A stretch of 64,000 nt of DNA from Aliidiomarina minuta (GTDB taxonomy: Bacteria; Pseudomonadota; Gammaproteobacteria; Enterobacterales; Alteromonadaceae), in contig NZ_PIPL01000001.1 in the NCBI RefSeq assembly GCF_003987145.1, positions 372,001-436,000 on the forward strand, written 5' to 3'. This document shows positions 19,201 through 26,810 of the stretch, one piece after another. How positions within the stretch are numbered: position 1 is the stretch's first letter; every line of letters begins with the position of its first letter. Both the position numbers and the translations under genes were made by a program. The notes beneath the pieces were generated by a model, which was not told where the DNA came from, made no database searches, and worked only from the letters and a program-made list of their open reading frames with translations.

Positions 19201-20747
19201 TGGGAGGCGGTGACTTCTCTCGATATACGATTGGAACAAATCACAATCACTCGGATTGGTCAGGTTGCAAGTTTGGTGAAATACCTGTCGACCGTAAGCA
19301 AATATTTAAAACATTCCAAAGTAAATTATCTGATACCCAGAAAGAGCTTTATGCAGCCACTGATCCAATCATTTATGATGACAAGGCCGAAGAAATTACA
19401 TTTGGTGACACTACAATTAGGTTTGGTAGCGCAATAGGCAGAAAAGAGCAGGATGAAATAAACGCGAACAAGCAATTGTTTAAGAAGTCTTTGCCAGACG
19501 ACTTATTAAATGTTTTTGAGAAAGATATAGAGCCGTACCTTGATCACAATAATAATTTACTGGATACGGATAAACACTTTGATCTTAGAATAGCAGAGCG
19601 TTTTATATTCAATCGTGTTTTAGAGCTAGGTTGGGATCCCGACAAACATGGTGATTTTGACCGACAAATAGGATCTGGCCGTGGTCGTCGAGAATCATTT
19701 CAAGAGCGAATTGGTAAGAAGTATCAATGGATTGCTTATTATGAATATATGGCAAAGCTAGCTGATAATTTCATTCGATTTGAGGGCTATGGTGATGAAA
19801 GAAAGGTAAGCCCATATCAAGGCCCATGGGAGCCTTACGTAAGAGATATAGATCCTACGATCTTACTCAAGGAAACAGGAACCAATGTGGTAAGCAATCA
19901 AGACATGTGGTGGCTTAATGATGAAGTATTTGATTGGGATTGTTCTTATGAAGAATGGGTTAAAAGCCCTACTACAATAACTAATCCACATGGTTTGATT
20001 GAAGTTAAAGACAACACTGGTGATGAATGGTTAATATTAGAAAGCTATCCATCTTGGAAAGAACCCAAAATTATTGGCAATGAAGATTGGGGGCATCCAA
20101 GAAAAGAGGTTTGGAGTCATATCAGAAGTTATATTGTTAAAGTAGAAGAATTTGAAAATTTTAAGGACTGGGCCTCAAATCAACATTTCATGGGCAGATG
20201 GATGCCTGAAGGCAGTGACAGATACCAATTATTTAATAGAGAGTTCTATTGGTCCGAAGCATTTCAGTTTTTCAAATCAGACTATTACGGTGGTTCAGAT
20301 TGGACCTCTGTATCGGATCAAGATTCCAGAGCAAAGATAGCTGACGTAAGTATTACTTCTGTTAATTATTTGTGGGAAGAAGAGTTCGATAAATCAAAAA
20401 TAGAAACTTTGAGTTTTCTAAAACCTAGCAATTTAATTTTCGAAAAGATGGGCTTAACAAATGGAGAAATGGAAGGTAGTTTCAAGAATCAAAACGGAAC
20501 TATAGTTTGTTTTGCGGTCGAAGCTTTACACGCGTCAAAGGCTCATTTACTTGTAAAAAAAGAACCATTTTTAACGATGTTAAAGGAAAATGACCTCGAA
20601 ATAGTTTGGACATTATTGGGTGAGAAAGGTGTTATAGGTGGCTCACTCACCTCCAATCATCATTATGGCCGACAGGAGTTTAGTGGAGCGTTTTATTTTT
20701 ACAACAATCAGCTAAAAGGGAGTCATAAAAATTACTCAACGCGATAA
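16263..20747 (+). CDS. Large STAND-type P-loop NTPase, Avs-like defence candidate
   Basis: 1494-aa protein, low GC compared with neighbours. The Walker A is EGKAGIGKSHL (residues about 344-354) and the Walker B is VLIFIDAINEG (Asp at about 420), typical of STAND/NACHT ATPases. The region before the P-loop contains ADLGGRYTPELNLKLEIAKVF (around 180), a motif I recall from Avs and related NTPases. Residues about 600-1490 form a long helical and then mixed C-terminal region of the sort that senses ligands in STAND proteins. The first residues (TIAVGGVTYYVATKFI) are hydrophobic. No known nuclease or TIR domain was recognised. The start at 16263 has AGGA at 9 bp, better than the ATG at 16242. Antiphage function is inference. 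Confidence 0.6.
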   Translation: MEPVTIAVGGVTYYVATKFIDQFITQEGYGYVRNLFFPKHRYVDGLYQLIEETTLEFEAEYPIDSDKVPFYHSQPLFDVLNEYVLFRGLPDKSELIDKFNEYPNVLPPTQQQLERFYAILTLKINNCEKLKKLYFEEVYKEKIFDISNEILQVKLILQSLDEKLTFQLSNDWLNEKNALAIADLGGRYTPELNLKLEIAKVFEGLGRTQAFSDMFYSHIDSFLIKGNKLRQCDEIATQLSAIAESLNNISNLYKEMDIPKLSEVPTNEFIDSVSRCHEAINESESVLWELREKAKKEDKTNHYSDKYSSTLRELRELDYACNNLLSFINSLTVKLANNPFLLLEGKAGIGKSHLLADVIKNRIASGHPSLFILGQQLTLDESPWSQIFKRLQLKVTSREFLEKLNLLGQKAGNRVLIFIDAINEGNGNKFWNDNINSFVDEIKEFEWLGLTLSIRTTYKNVTISDENLERNNFEVHEHIGFQNVELEAVNLFYDYYNIERPSSPNLNPEFKNPLFLKLLCEGVKKNGLTRVPVGFNGISNILNFLVEGVNKSLASPKKYAFDPGFPLVRDALNEIVKVKLSIGSSNISLKDAHAAVQSVVNDYVTGKTFLSALIDEGLLTKGIVRHDDNSTEEVVYVAFERFDDHLTVKFLLDDVENIENEFKTDGRLKSYFKDESDFYRHSGIVEALSIQLPERFGKELYELLPEFSENHNLLEAFIESLLWRDINAIDFEKIKPFINEQVFKFNNSFDHFLEAIISISGLVDHPFNANFLHSWLMQYSLADRDAFWTTKLKYKYSEDSAFRHLIDWAWARTDKSYISDESIELVATSLCWFLTSSNRELRDCSTKALVSLLENRIYVLTKVIDKFDGVNDPYVWERIFAVALGCTLRTDNVQELKCLAETVYHKVFCTEYVYPNILLRDYAREIIEFAIHSGLVLDDIELAKTKPPYNSSWPDEIPSKEELKSLYDRDPYWTLWGSIMGGGDFSRYTIGTNHNHSDWSGCKFGEIPVDRKQIFKTFQSKLSDTQKELYAATDPIIYDDKAEEITFGDTTIRFGSAIGRKEQDEINANKQLFKKSLPDDLLNVFEKDIEPYLDHNNNLLDTDKHFDLRIAERFIFNRVLELGWDPDKHGDFDRQIGSGRGRRESFQERIGKKYQWIAYYEYMAKLADNFIRFEGYGDERKVSPYQGPWEPYVRDIDPTILLKETGTNVVSNQDMWWLNDEVFDWDCSYEEWVKSPTTITNPHGLIEVKDNTGDEWLILESYPSWKEPKIIGNEDWGHPRKEVWSHIRSYIVKVEEFENFKDWASNQHFMGRWMPEGSDRYQLFNREFYWSEAFQFFKSDYYGGSDWTSVSDQDSRAKIADVSITSVNYLWEEEFDKSKIETLSFLKPSNLIFEKMGLTNGEMEGSFKNQNGTIVCFAVEALHASKAHLLVKKEPFLTMLKENDLEIVWTLLGEKGVIGGSLTSNHHYGRQEFSGAFYFYNNQLKGSHKNYSTR

Positions 20748-20876
20748 AAATAATGTAAGAACTGAATGATAGATAGCATATATAATTGGTAATAAAAAGG
20801 GGTGATACTTAAGAACCACCAACTTGAGCTGGCTGCAGAAAGACAGCAGTAATTTTTTAATATGCACATTAAACAA

Positions 20877-20961
20877 GCATAACAAGGCCAAGCACAATCG
20901 CCCGCAAAAAGACGCGGGCTGGACCTCGCTATCGCTCGGCCTGTGTTGGCGGGCGTTAAAT
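20877..20961 (+). repeat. attC site A
   Basis: R'' GCATAAC and R' GTTAAAT bound an 85-bp imperfect palindrome. Inner arms GCCAA-G-CACA and TGTGTTGGC pair with one extrahelical G, the feature that integron integrases use to choose the strand. It lies 129 bp after the NTPase stop; the 226-bp gap 20748-20973 holds nothing else. Confidence 0.75.
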
Positions 20962-20973
20962 AGGAATAAGTAG

Positions 20974-21483
20974 ATGGCTGAGCGTAGCTTGGAAGCATGG
21001 AAAAGCTGGAAGGATGCCCAACTAAAATATGATTACTATATTGTCGGCTTGGTTGCTGCGTTGTTCGCATACGTTGGAAGTAGCTATGTCCCGGAAGAAA
21101 TCGCTTTTTCACAGAATACATTTGAACTCATTTCAATAATTTGTCTGGTTGTATCGTTGATTGTCGGAATCAAGCGGCTTGAAATTGATTTATCTTTGCA
21201 GACAATAACGTTAAAACAATGTGAAGCAAAGGAAATGAAGAATGTAGCGAGCAGAATTGTATCGCTTGGTCGATCAAACGATCAGGATAACGGCGGAATA
21301 ATCACCGCTGAGGATGCAAAAATTAGGGTGGAAAACATGCAGTCGGTACTTAGCATGCTTGATCAAGCGTTTAGTTCAGAATCAAAGTTGGCACAACGAC
21401 TTTTCAAAGCTAGAAATTGGGCCTTAATGCTTGGTTTCCTCACACTAGCTTTTTCTAAAGTGGTTGGTGTGTTTAATATTTAA
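20974..21483 (+). CDS. Cassette-encoded membrane protein, unknown
   Basis: 169 aa. A charged amphipathic N-terminus (ERSLEAWKSWKDAQLKYDYY) precedes two membrane helices (about 22-40 and 50-66), a long helical cytosolic part and a third helix near the C-terminus (ALMLGFLTLAFSKVVGVF). The layout is somewhat like SLATT-type effectors, but I would not assign it. It starts 12 bp after attC A, and its stop codon lies inside the R'' box of attC B, so it is a classic integron cassette gene. A partnership with the upstream NTPase is possible but unproven. Confidence 0.65.
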   Translation: MAERSLEAWKSWKDAQLKYDYYIVGLVAALFAYVGSSYVPEEIAFSQNTFELISIICLVVSLIVGIKRLEIDLSLQTITLKQCEAKEMKNVASRIVSLGRSNDQDNGGIITAEDAKIRVENMQSVLSMLDQAFSSESKLAQRLFKARNWALMLGFLTLAFSKVVGVFNI

Positions 21484-21548
21484 CAAGGCCAGTCAGCAAC
21501 GGCTACTGCGTGGCCTGGACCTCAAGTCCGCTGCTGGCTGCGTTAGGC
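21478..21548 (+). repeat. attC site B
   Basis: R'' ATTTAAC and R' GTTAGGC both fit the RYYYAAC / GTTRRRY consensus. They enclose 71 bp with pairing arms (CAGTCAGCA and TGCTGGCTG). The best-formed attC of array 1. Confidence 0.82.
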
Positions 21549-21569
21549 CAAAGGTGTAACTGTTCAAAT

Positions 21570-21998
21570 ATGGATAAAATATGTGCAAACTGTCACTTTT
21601 TGGGCAAGCAGCATTCTCACCAATCCCATGGTGAAGGAGTGCCGTTTTTCATCGGAAGCAAAGAACGTTATGAGCTCAAGAAGGGCAATTTTTCATGTAT
21701 TTCAGACATGTATTCGCTTAGGTGCCTAAAAGAAGTTTGGGACGAACGCTTCAATGATAATGGTATACCGCTGCAGGATATAGTTTGCCAAAAGAATCGT
21801 GAAAACCGTTGTTTTTTCTATCCCTACGATGAGGGTATATCCTTCAAAGCGGCGGAGGAGCTCCAGAGGCGACTTCAAGAACATCGTCAGATGAAAAAGT
21901 CCAACAAGTACACCGTCATAGGTTTATTGATAGCGTCGATGGGGTTGTTAATCAATGCAGGTGTTGAGCTCTTTCGCTTATTACGCGAAGGGGCTTAA
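21570..21998 (+). CDS. Cysteine-rich cassette protein with C-terminal membrane anchor
   Basis: 142 aa from MDKICANCHFLGKQ. The soluble part has paired Cys and His (CANCHFLGKQHSHQSH, then FSC, LRCL, IVCQ and NRCFFY), which may bind zinc. One membrane helix lies near the end (YTVIGLLIASMGLLINAGVELF). The longer ORF from 21510 would start inside attC B, so 21570 is preferred. The stop lies in the R'' box of the next attC. I do not recognise the family. Confidence 0.6.
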   Translation: MDKICANCHFLGKQHSHQSHGEGVPFFIGSKERYELKKGNFSCISDMYSLRCLKEVWDERFNDNGIPLQDIVCQKNRENRCFFYPYDEGISFKAAEELQRRLQEHRQMKKSNKYTVIGLLIASMGLLINAGVELFRLLREGA

Positions 21999-22077
21999 CC
22001 AGGCCAGTCGCGGCGACGTCTACTACATGGCGGCTGCGCCTCCATTCCGAAGCCGCGCGTGCTGAGCGGCGATAGAA
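21993..22077 (+). repeat. attC site C, degenerate
   Basis: R'' GCTTAAC is perfect and inner GC-rich arms can pair, but the expected R' reads GATAGAA, one substitution away from GTTAGAA. It probably no longer recombines and marks the end of array 1. Confidence 0.55.
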
Positions 22078-22256
22078 AAAAAAGATATATCGTGTTCGGA
22101 AATATAGCTCGAATTCAAAACTGTAGTTGCCTCCGCTAAAACGGAATTTATAACCAGCTTTTTCCTGACGGAGAGAGCACTTAAGAAATTGCGTCGGTTT
22201 GACGCCCCTGAGAAAGCGCTGTTTTGCTCAGTTCGATGACACAAGGAAGGTTATTT

Positions 22257-23081
22257 ATGTGGAAAAAAGGTATTTTTATATGTTTGATGCTGGTGTTGTC
22301 TGGATGTGCCAGTATTCACCTGGATGAGTCTATGCTCATCCGGCCGACTCATACGCAACCTATTGAAGAATCTATTCCTGAAGGATACACCTTCGAGGAA
22401 TTTGAAGTTAAAAGACGTGATGATTCGCTGAGTTATGGGGTGTCAGTGACAAACCCCGAAAACTCGGTGACCATCCTTTATTTTGGTGGGAACCAGTTTG
22501 ATATTCCATCTCAGGGTGGCGGGCTCATTGAACGCCTGACTGAATCGAATGTGAATCTAGTGATGTTCGATCGGCGTGGGTATGGTAAGAGTCCGGGCAA
22601 TCCGACAGTGTCACTTTTAATGGACGATGCTGTAGAAGTTTATGACCACGTAAGATCCTCAGTGCAGGGCACTTTAATTGTGCATGGACTCTCTTTAGGA
22701 AGCTTTGAGGCGAGTCATGTAGCAAGTCAGAGAACACTGGATGGCCTGGTGCTCGAAGGGTCGGCGACCAACGTAGAACAATGGTCCTCGCTGCTAATAC
22801 CCTGGTATGCAAAGCCTTTTGTTAAGGTAACGATTGCTGATGAGCTAAAACAGGTCGATAACCTGGCTGTTGTGAAAAACCAGACTGCTCCGTTGCTGGT
22901 TATAGTCGGCGACAATGACAATCAAACCCCTAGCCGCTTATCTAAGAGATTGTTTGATAACTCGAAGTCCGATGTTAAGACGCTTCATATTTTTGAAGGC
23001 GGACGGCACGGTAACATAACAGCGCATCCAGAGTTCAACGCAGTGTACCGCCAATTTGTCGAGCAAGTCGTGGCGCTGTAA
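22257..23081 (+). CDS. Alpha/beta-hydrolase lipoprotein
   Basis: 274 aa. The N-terminus MWKKGIFICLMLVLSGCAS is a lipoprotein signal with lipobox LSGC. The hydrolase core has the nucleophile elbow HGLSLGS, an acid in VGDNDNQTP and a terminal GGRHGNI histidine, the usual catalytic triad order. The start at 22257 has AAGGAAGG 7 bp upstream. The family is like the YfhR/BEM46-type serine hydrolases; substrate unknown. It lies just after degenerate attC C, but a 180-bp gap and better codon fit suggest it belongs to the host genome. Confidence 0.75.
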   Translation: MWKKGIFICLMLVLSGCASIHLDESMLIRPTHTQPIEESIPEGYTFEEFEVKRRDDSLSYGVSVTNPENSVTILYFGGNQFDIPSQGGGLIERLTESNVNLVMFDRRGYGKSPGNPTVSLLMDDAVEVYDHVRSSVQGTLIVHGLSLGSFEASHVASQRTLDGLVLEGSATNVEQWSSLLIPWYAKPFVKVTIADELKQVDNLAVVKNQTAPLLVIVGDNDNQTPSRLSKRLFDNSKSDVKTLHIFEGGRHGNITAHPEFNAVYRQFVEQVVAL

Positions 23082-23198
23082 CGACGTAAGGCTTTAATCA
23101 GCGACACAGTTACTTACAATAATCGCGCACTGAATGCATGCCAGGCGAGGGGAGTTTTGCTAGTTTATTGCTAGTTAAAACATTCACAGGTGCCATGC

Positions 23199-24470
23199 AT
23201 GCACACTCTTACCTTCGCTACCTCAGCACTTTTAATGTCGCTGGCCTCAGAGGCCGCGGTTGCTAACGATGATCTCACCACCACTTTAAGCAAAGCCAGC
23301 GATGGCAACTGGAGTGTGCGTTATGACATGACTCAGCCGGTGTCGCAGATTGAGCTTCATCGCAGTCCTGATCAGAGTCGGGCGCAACGTTGGGAGCTCA
23401 ATGACGCATTTCAAATCCTGTATGAGAATGATCGCGAGTATTTAAGACGTGAAGACGGTGCTTATTTTACTCAGGTAAAAGCTGAACTGACGCCTACCTA
23501 CATTGCACTGGATAAAGAATATGCGCCATTCTCGCCGTTTTCTGATGGCGGCATGCTGGTGCATAGCGGGCGGTTTTTTGCTTGCACAGAGCACTGCACA
23601 GAAGACCACACAAAATGGAAAATTCGCATTGAGCTGGCTGCCGATGAATACGTTATTGTGAACGGGCAACGTTATCAAGGCTCGGCCAGTTGGATGGATT
23701 CTGATAGCGGCCAGAAAATCTATGTGGGAGATGCCAAGCCTCAAGATGACGGGCCTTTCATCAGTATGGTTGACCCTGAATTACCTCAAGCACTGCGTAA
23801 TTTAATGGCGGAGCATTTGCCAGAGCTGATGACGTTTTTCGCCGAGCATTTACCCCAACCTGAAACCACACCTCAGCTTTATGCGTCTTTCAGTCCAACC
23901 ACCGATGGTCGTTATGGCCACCAGGGCGGAGTGTTACCGAACCAGGTGTTTATGCATTGGTACGGTTTTGTTGATGAGTCGATGGCCGAGTCCACGCTGT
24001 GGTTCTTTGCTCATGAAGCCGCGCATCTGTATCAAAAGCAAGCCTATAGCAGCCAGCCGCACGAGGCATGGTTGCATGAAGGCTCTGCCGAGCTCTTTGC
24101 TGGCCTTGCCATGCAGCATTTTGAACAGGGCCATGACATGCTGAAGCAAACCCTGAAAAGCGCCACAGCGGCCTGCACAGAAGGTGTCAGTGAGGGCATG
24201 AGCTTTCATCAGGCGGCAGCAGCCAATTCACGCCTGCATTACAGCTGTGGTCTTGTATTGTTTGAGGCTATGCATCGCGATCTGGTTAACCAGGACAAGG
24301 ATATATTCGCATTGTGGCGGGATTATAGCGACGCGGTTGATAATGGTGGTGAAGCATCAGAAGACCTGTTTTTAGAAATCGCGGCAGGGCATTTAACCCC
24401 GGAGGCACATGCTAAGCTGGTTGAGCTTTTAGGGGCAGAGCAGCAAGCTTTACGTAGCCTTGTTGAATAG
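23199..24470 (+). CDS. Secreted gluzincin-like protein with HExxH motif
   Basis: 423 aa with signal sequence MHTLTFATSALLMSLASEAAVA. The motif FAHEAAHLYQKQ, followed 18-25 residues later by WLHEGSAELFAG, is the HExxH...E pattern of peptidase-MA (M1/M61-like) zinc peptidases. Four or more cysteines elsewhere (FFACTEHCTED) could form disulfides. GTG at 23190 is an alternative start. Predicted to be a periplasmic or exported metallopeptidase; substrate unknown. It is not associated with an attC site. Confidence 0.65.
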   Translation: MHTLTFATSALLMSLASEAAVANDDLTTTLSKASDGNWSVRYDMTQPVSQIELHRSPDQSRAQRWELNDAFQILYENDREYLRREDGAYFTQVKAELTPTYIALDKEYAPFSPFSDGGMLVHSGRFFACTEHCTEDHTKWKIRIELAADEYVIVNGQRYQGSASWMDSDSGQKIYVGDAKPQDDGPFISMVDPELPQALRNLMAEHLPELMTFFAEHLPQPETTPQLYASFSPTTDGRYGHQGGVLPNQVFMHWYGFVDESMAESTLWFFAHEAAHLYQKQAYSSQPHEAWLHEGSAELFAGLAMQHFEQGHDMLKQTLKSATAACTEGVSEGMSFHQAAAANSRLHYSCGLVLFEAMHRDLVNQDKDIFALWRDYSDAVDNGGEASEDLFLEIAAGHLTPEAHAKLVELLGAEQQALRSLVE

Positions 24471-24508
24471 CTATAAATAGTTTTAAGTTAAAAGGTAAGG
24501 ATATTCAC

Positions 24509-24697
24509 GTGGTCACAGAATACGTCGTTATTGGCAACCAGTTTTATGTCGGGTGGGGTACCTTGATGCTTATCAATGCGGTACTTGCGCAAAGTAAGAA
24601 CCGTAGTGGGCTCGCCTGGTTTTTCATTTCACTGTTGCTGGGGCCTATCGCAACTTTGATCATCGCCTTGCTGGGTAAATTACCCGAGCGGCGCTAG
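24509..24697 (+). CDS. Small membrane protein, two helices
   Basis: 62 aa starting at a GTG with TAAGG 8 bp upstream. Two hydrophobic segments (FYVGWGTLMLINAVLA and GLAWFFISLLLGPIATLIIALLG) are separated by a short basic loop. It ends 10 bp before the racemase gene, so probably shares its transcript. Function unknown. Confidence 0.6.
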   Translation: MVTEYVVIGNQFYVGWGTLMLINAVLAQSKNRSGLAWFFISLLLGPIATLIIALLGKLPERR

Positions 24698-24707
24698 GGA
24701 GCTTTCG

Positions 24708-25403
24708 TTGAAAACAATAGGTCTTATCGGAGGTATGAGCTGGGAATCCACTCAGACCTATTACCGACTGATCAATCAAAAGGTACGCGACCAGCTTGGC
24801 GGCTTCCATTCGGCTAAGCTTGTGCTTTACAGCGTCGATTTTGCTGAGATGGAGGCATTACAGCACCAGGGCGACTGGCAGGCCACCGCACAGATCTTGA
24901 ATGCAGCTGGTCAGGCCCTTGAACAAGCCGGTGCTGAGTTTTTAGTACTGTGTACTAACACCATGCATAAGGTCGCCGACGAACTCCAGCAAGCCGTCAG
25001 TATTCCACTGCTGCATATCGCAGACGCCACCGCCCAGACACTCAAAAAAGATGACGTAACCTGCGTCGGTTTGCTCGGCACCCGGTTCACCATGGAACAA
25101 AGATTCTATATCGACCGCCTCCAGGCGCACGGCATTCAGGTGGTAGTCCCCGATGAGCCACAAAGAGAACTTATCCATTCGGTGATTTTCAACGAACTCT
25201 GTCAGGGCGTAATAAACACCAATTCAAAAGCCGCTTACCTGGATATCATAAGCTCACTGGCAGAACGCGGCGCTCAAGGTGTGATTCTAGGCTGTACCGA
25301 AATTAGCTTATTGATCCAAGCCTCAGATACCGAAATCCAACTCTATGACACCACTGAAATACATGCAGAGCAGGCAGTGCAGTATGCTTTGGGTAAAACT
25401 TAG
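24708..25403 (+). CDS. Aspartate/glutamate racemase family protein (YgeA-like)
   Basis: 231 aa. The two catalytic cysteines are in VLCTNTMHK and ILGCTEISLL, as in the PLP-independent Asp/Glu racemase family. The N-terminus MKTIGLIGGMSWEST matches the YgeA type, which supports the TTG start at 24708 (AGGGAG 6-7 bp upstream). It probably racemises an amino acid such as homoserine or aspartate; exact substrate open. Confidence 0.88.
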   Translation: MKTIGLIGGMSWESTQTYYRLINQKVRDQLGGFHSAKLVLYSVDFAEMEALQHQGDWQATAQILNAAGQALEQAGAEFLVLCTNTMHKVADELQQAVSIPLLHIADATAQTLKKDDVTCVGLLGTRFTMEQRFYIDRLQAHGIQVVVPDEPQRELIHSVIFNELCQGVINTNSKAAYLDIISSLAERGAQGVILGCTEISLLIQASDTEIQLYDTTEIHAEQAVQYALGKT

Positions 25404-25461
25404 AACAGGACGGCGACTTGAAATATTACTGATGGCTCGTTTATCAAAAACCAAGTGATGA

Positions 25462-25686
25462 TTTGCTATTGCAGAGATAGGTTAAATTCAGTAAGGTCAA
25501 TAACATAATAATAACAGTGCCAGGGATATCAGGCGTAGCGAAAAAACAAAACGAGCCTGCTCAATTTGTATTCCAAAGGAATGAGCCCCCTCAATTAAAA
25601 CCATTCGCTATTTCAACTACCTTACACTTCGTTTGTCCGAAAACCACGGCTGACAAACTGTGCTGGCACACTATACACATGTTATG
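25462..25686 (+). repeat. About 225-bp repeated element, copy 2
   Basis: Same length and ends as the copy at 15669-15894. Left: TTTGCTATTGC, then AGTAAGGTCAATAACATAATA and GTGCCAGGGATATCAGGC. Right: GTGCTGGCACACTAT, then GTTATGT. The terminal ATAACAT...GTGCCAG and its complement at the right are clearer here than in copy 1. It ends 29 bp before the first gene of array 2 and takes up most of the 312-bp gap after the racemase gene. Confidence 0.75.
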
Positions 25687-25715
25687 TGAACTATTTATCG
25701 TATACAGGTTAAATA

Positions 25716-25949
25716 ATGACAGAAGAGTTTGAACTTGAAATGAGCCCTTTGTCGCAGCCAATCACCGTGGATGGCAAAACTATCCAGGTTGATATTTATC
25801 GTGGAGATAAAGGTGGCTGGATGTTGGAAGTTATCGACGAGTCAAATAGCTCGTTGGTTTGGGACGACGAATTTGATACCGATTCAGCCGCGCTAGAAGA
25901 AGTTAAGCGAACTATTGAAGTTGATGGCATCGACAGTTTAATAGGATGA
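25716..25949 (+). CDS. Small acidic cassette protein, unknown
   Basis: 77 aa (DGKTIQVDIYRGDKGGWMLEV, then VWDDEFDTDSAALEEV). I recall very similar short proteins in Vibrio and Shewanella integron cassettes, none with known function. It is followed 22 bp later by attC D. No signal or membrane segment. Confidence 0.7.
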   Translation: MTEEFELEMSPLSQPITVDGKTIQVDIYRGDKGGWMLEVIDESNSSLVWDDEFDTDSAALEEVKRTIEVDGIDSLIG

Positions 25950-25971
25950 GGCGGGTTCATTTGAGTCGTTC

Positions 25972-26049
25972 ACATAACCAGTCGCATCAGCACGCGCCTG
26001 CGGCGCTGGACACTCACTTTGTTCGTGCCGCTGTGCTCGGGCGTTATGT
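25972..26049 (+). repeat. attC site D
   Basis: R'' ACATAAC and R' GTTATGT are perfect complements 78 bp apart. Inner arms (CAGCACG with CGTGCCGCTGTG region) pair with bulges. Confidence 0.82.
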
Positions 26050-26066
26050 GCTCATGAGGTTTTATC

Positions 26067-26717
26067 GTGACTGATAAGCAACTTGCGAATAAGGTTGATC
26101 CATTTGATGCATCACTTCGGTATATGCTCGTTCTTGTGTTTCCGAAGAGCACATCAAAGAATTTTTCTCTGGTCCTAAATATTGCGGAAGGGGCAGAGCG
26201 ATACGCAATTGCAGAGATCAGCGGAAAACCAACGTACTTTGTCTGCTTTGGCGCGAACCAAGCTGATGCTGGTAGAGCAGTTGCAATATTGGATTACGTG
26301 AGAACCTGGAAAGGTGTCCAGATATTCTCGAGAGGTAAGCTTCTACAAAATTCATATCATGTGGCACAGGTGATAAACTGTTACCTTGAGTCGCAATCAT
26401 GTCGAGACTATCAAGCACACTGCCACAGCGTGATTGATGATCCTTATTCTGACGACCTTGAGCACCAAGGGCTATCGCTATCGATACGGCTAGTAGATAA
26501 ACCAAGCTTAAAACAGGAAGTTGAGATTGTTCGGTATCTGTTTCCTTGCAGTTTCTTGAAAAATCGGTTTCGGTTCCAAAAAGGTCATCCATCTTCTTCT
26601 GCTGATCAGATTCAGGCATCTGCTGTAAAGAACGACTGTGACTGGTGTCCTAATTTCGAGCCTGATAAATGGGAAAAAGTAGGTACACGTACAATTCTGA
26701 AGGAATTCTTCGAATGA
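26067..26717 (+). CDS. Cassette protein of unknown function
   Basis: 216 aa from a GTG start with TGAGG 7 bp upstream, 17 bp after attC D. It is soluble and mixed alpha/beta by appearance, with a CDWCPNFEPDKW motif near the C-terminus. No family recognised. Its stop is 7 bp before attC E. Confidence 0.68.
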   Translation: MTDKQLANKVDPFDASLRYMLVLVFPKSTSKNFSLVLNIAEGAERYAIAEISGKPTYFVCFGANQADAGRAVAILDYVRTWKGVQIFSRGKLLQNSYHVAQVINCYLESQSCRDYQAHCHSVIDDPYSDDLEHQGLSLSIRLVDKPSLKQEVEIVRYLFPCSFLKNRFRFQKGHPSSSADQIQASAVKNDCDWCPNFEPDKWEKVGTRTILKEFFE

Positions 26718-26723
26718 AAAAGC

Positions 26724-26807
26724 ACATAACCAGCCAAGGCAGCGGGACATATTTTTGCTTCGCTGCGCTCAAAACGCAAAAACATGCCCCTGCTTTGGGC
26801 GTTATAC
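26724..26807 (+). repeat. attC site E
   Basis: R'' ACATAAC and R' GTTATAC enclose 84 bp. Long pairing arms lie around GCAGCGGGACAT / ATGCCCCTGC, plus an inner AT-rich hairpin. Confidence 0.8.
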
Positions 26808-26810
26808 GAC

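Larger units (their letters stand above)
15669..22077 (+). mobile_element. Cassette array 1 (CALIN-like, no integrase visible)
   Basis: The stretch begins with repeat element copy 1, then a 4.5-kb NTPase gene and attC-like sites at 20877-20961, 21478-21548 and 21993-22077 (the last degenerate), each just after a gene on the + strand. Stop codons of the second and third genes lie inside the R'' box, as in integron cassettes. Base composition falls well below that of the flanking bet and racemase genes. No tyrosine recombinase of the IntI type is encoded anywhere in the window, so this would be a cluster of attC sites lacking an integrase. The assignment rests on manual reading of the sites. 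Confidence 0.6.

Noticed and set aside
23075..23120. CTGTAAC ... GTTAC pair after the lipoprotein gene, looking like a short attC
   Set aside because: Only about 40 bp, no inner pairing arms, and not followed by a cassette-like gene start.
26784..26810. Upstream ATG for the HNH-GHKL gene
   Set aside because: It lies inside attC E, so the residues before MTNRSDF would be encoded by the recombination site; the ATG at 26811 is the natural cassette start.
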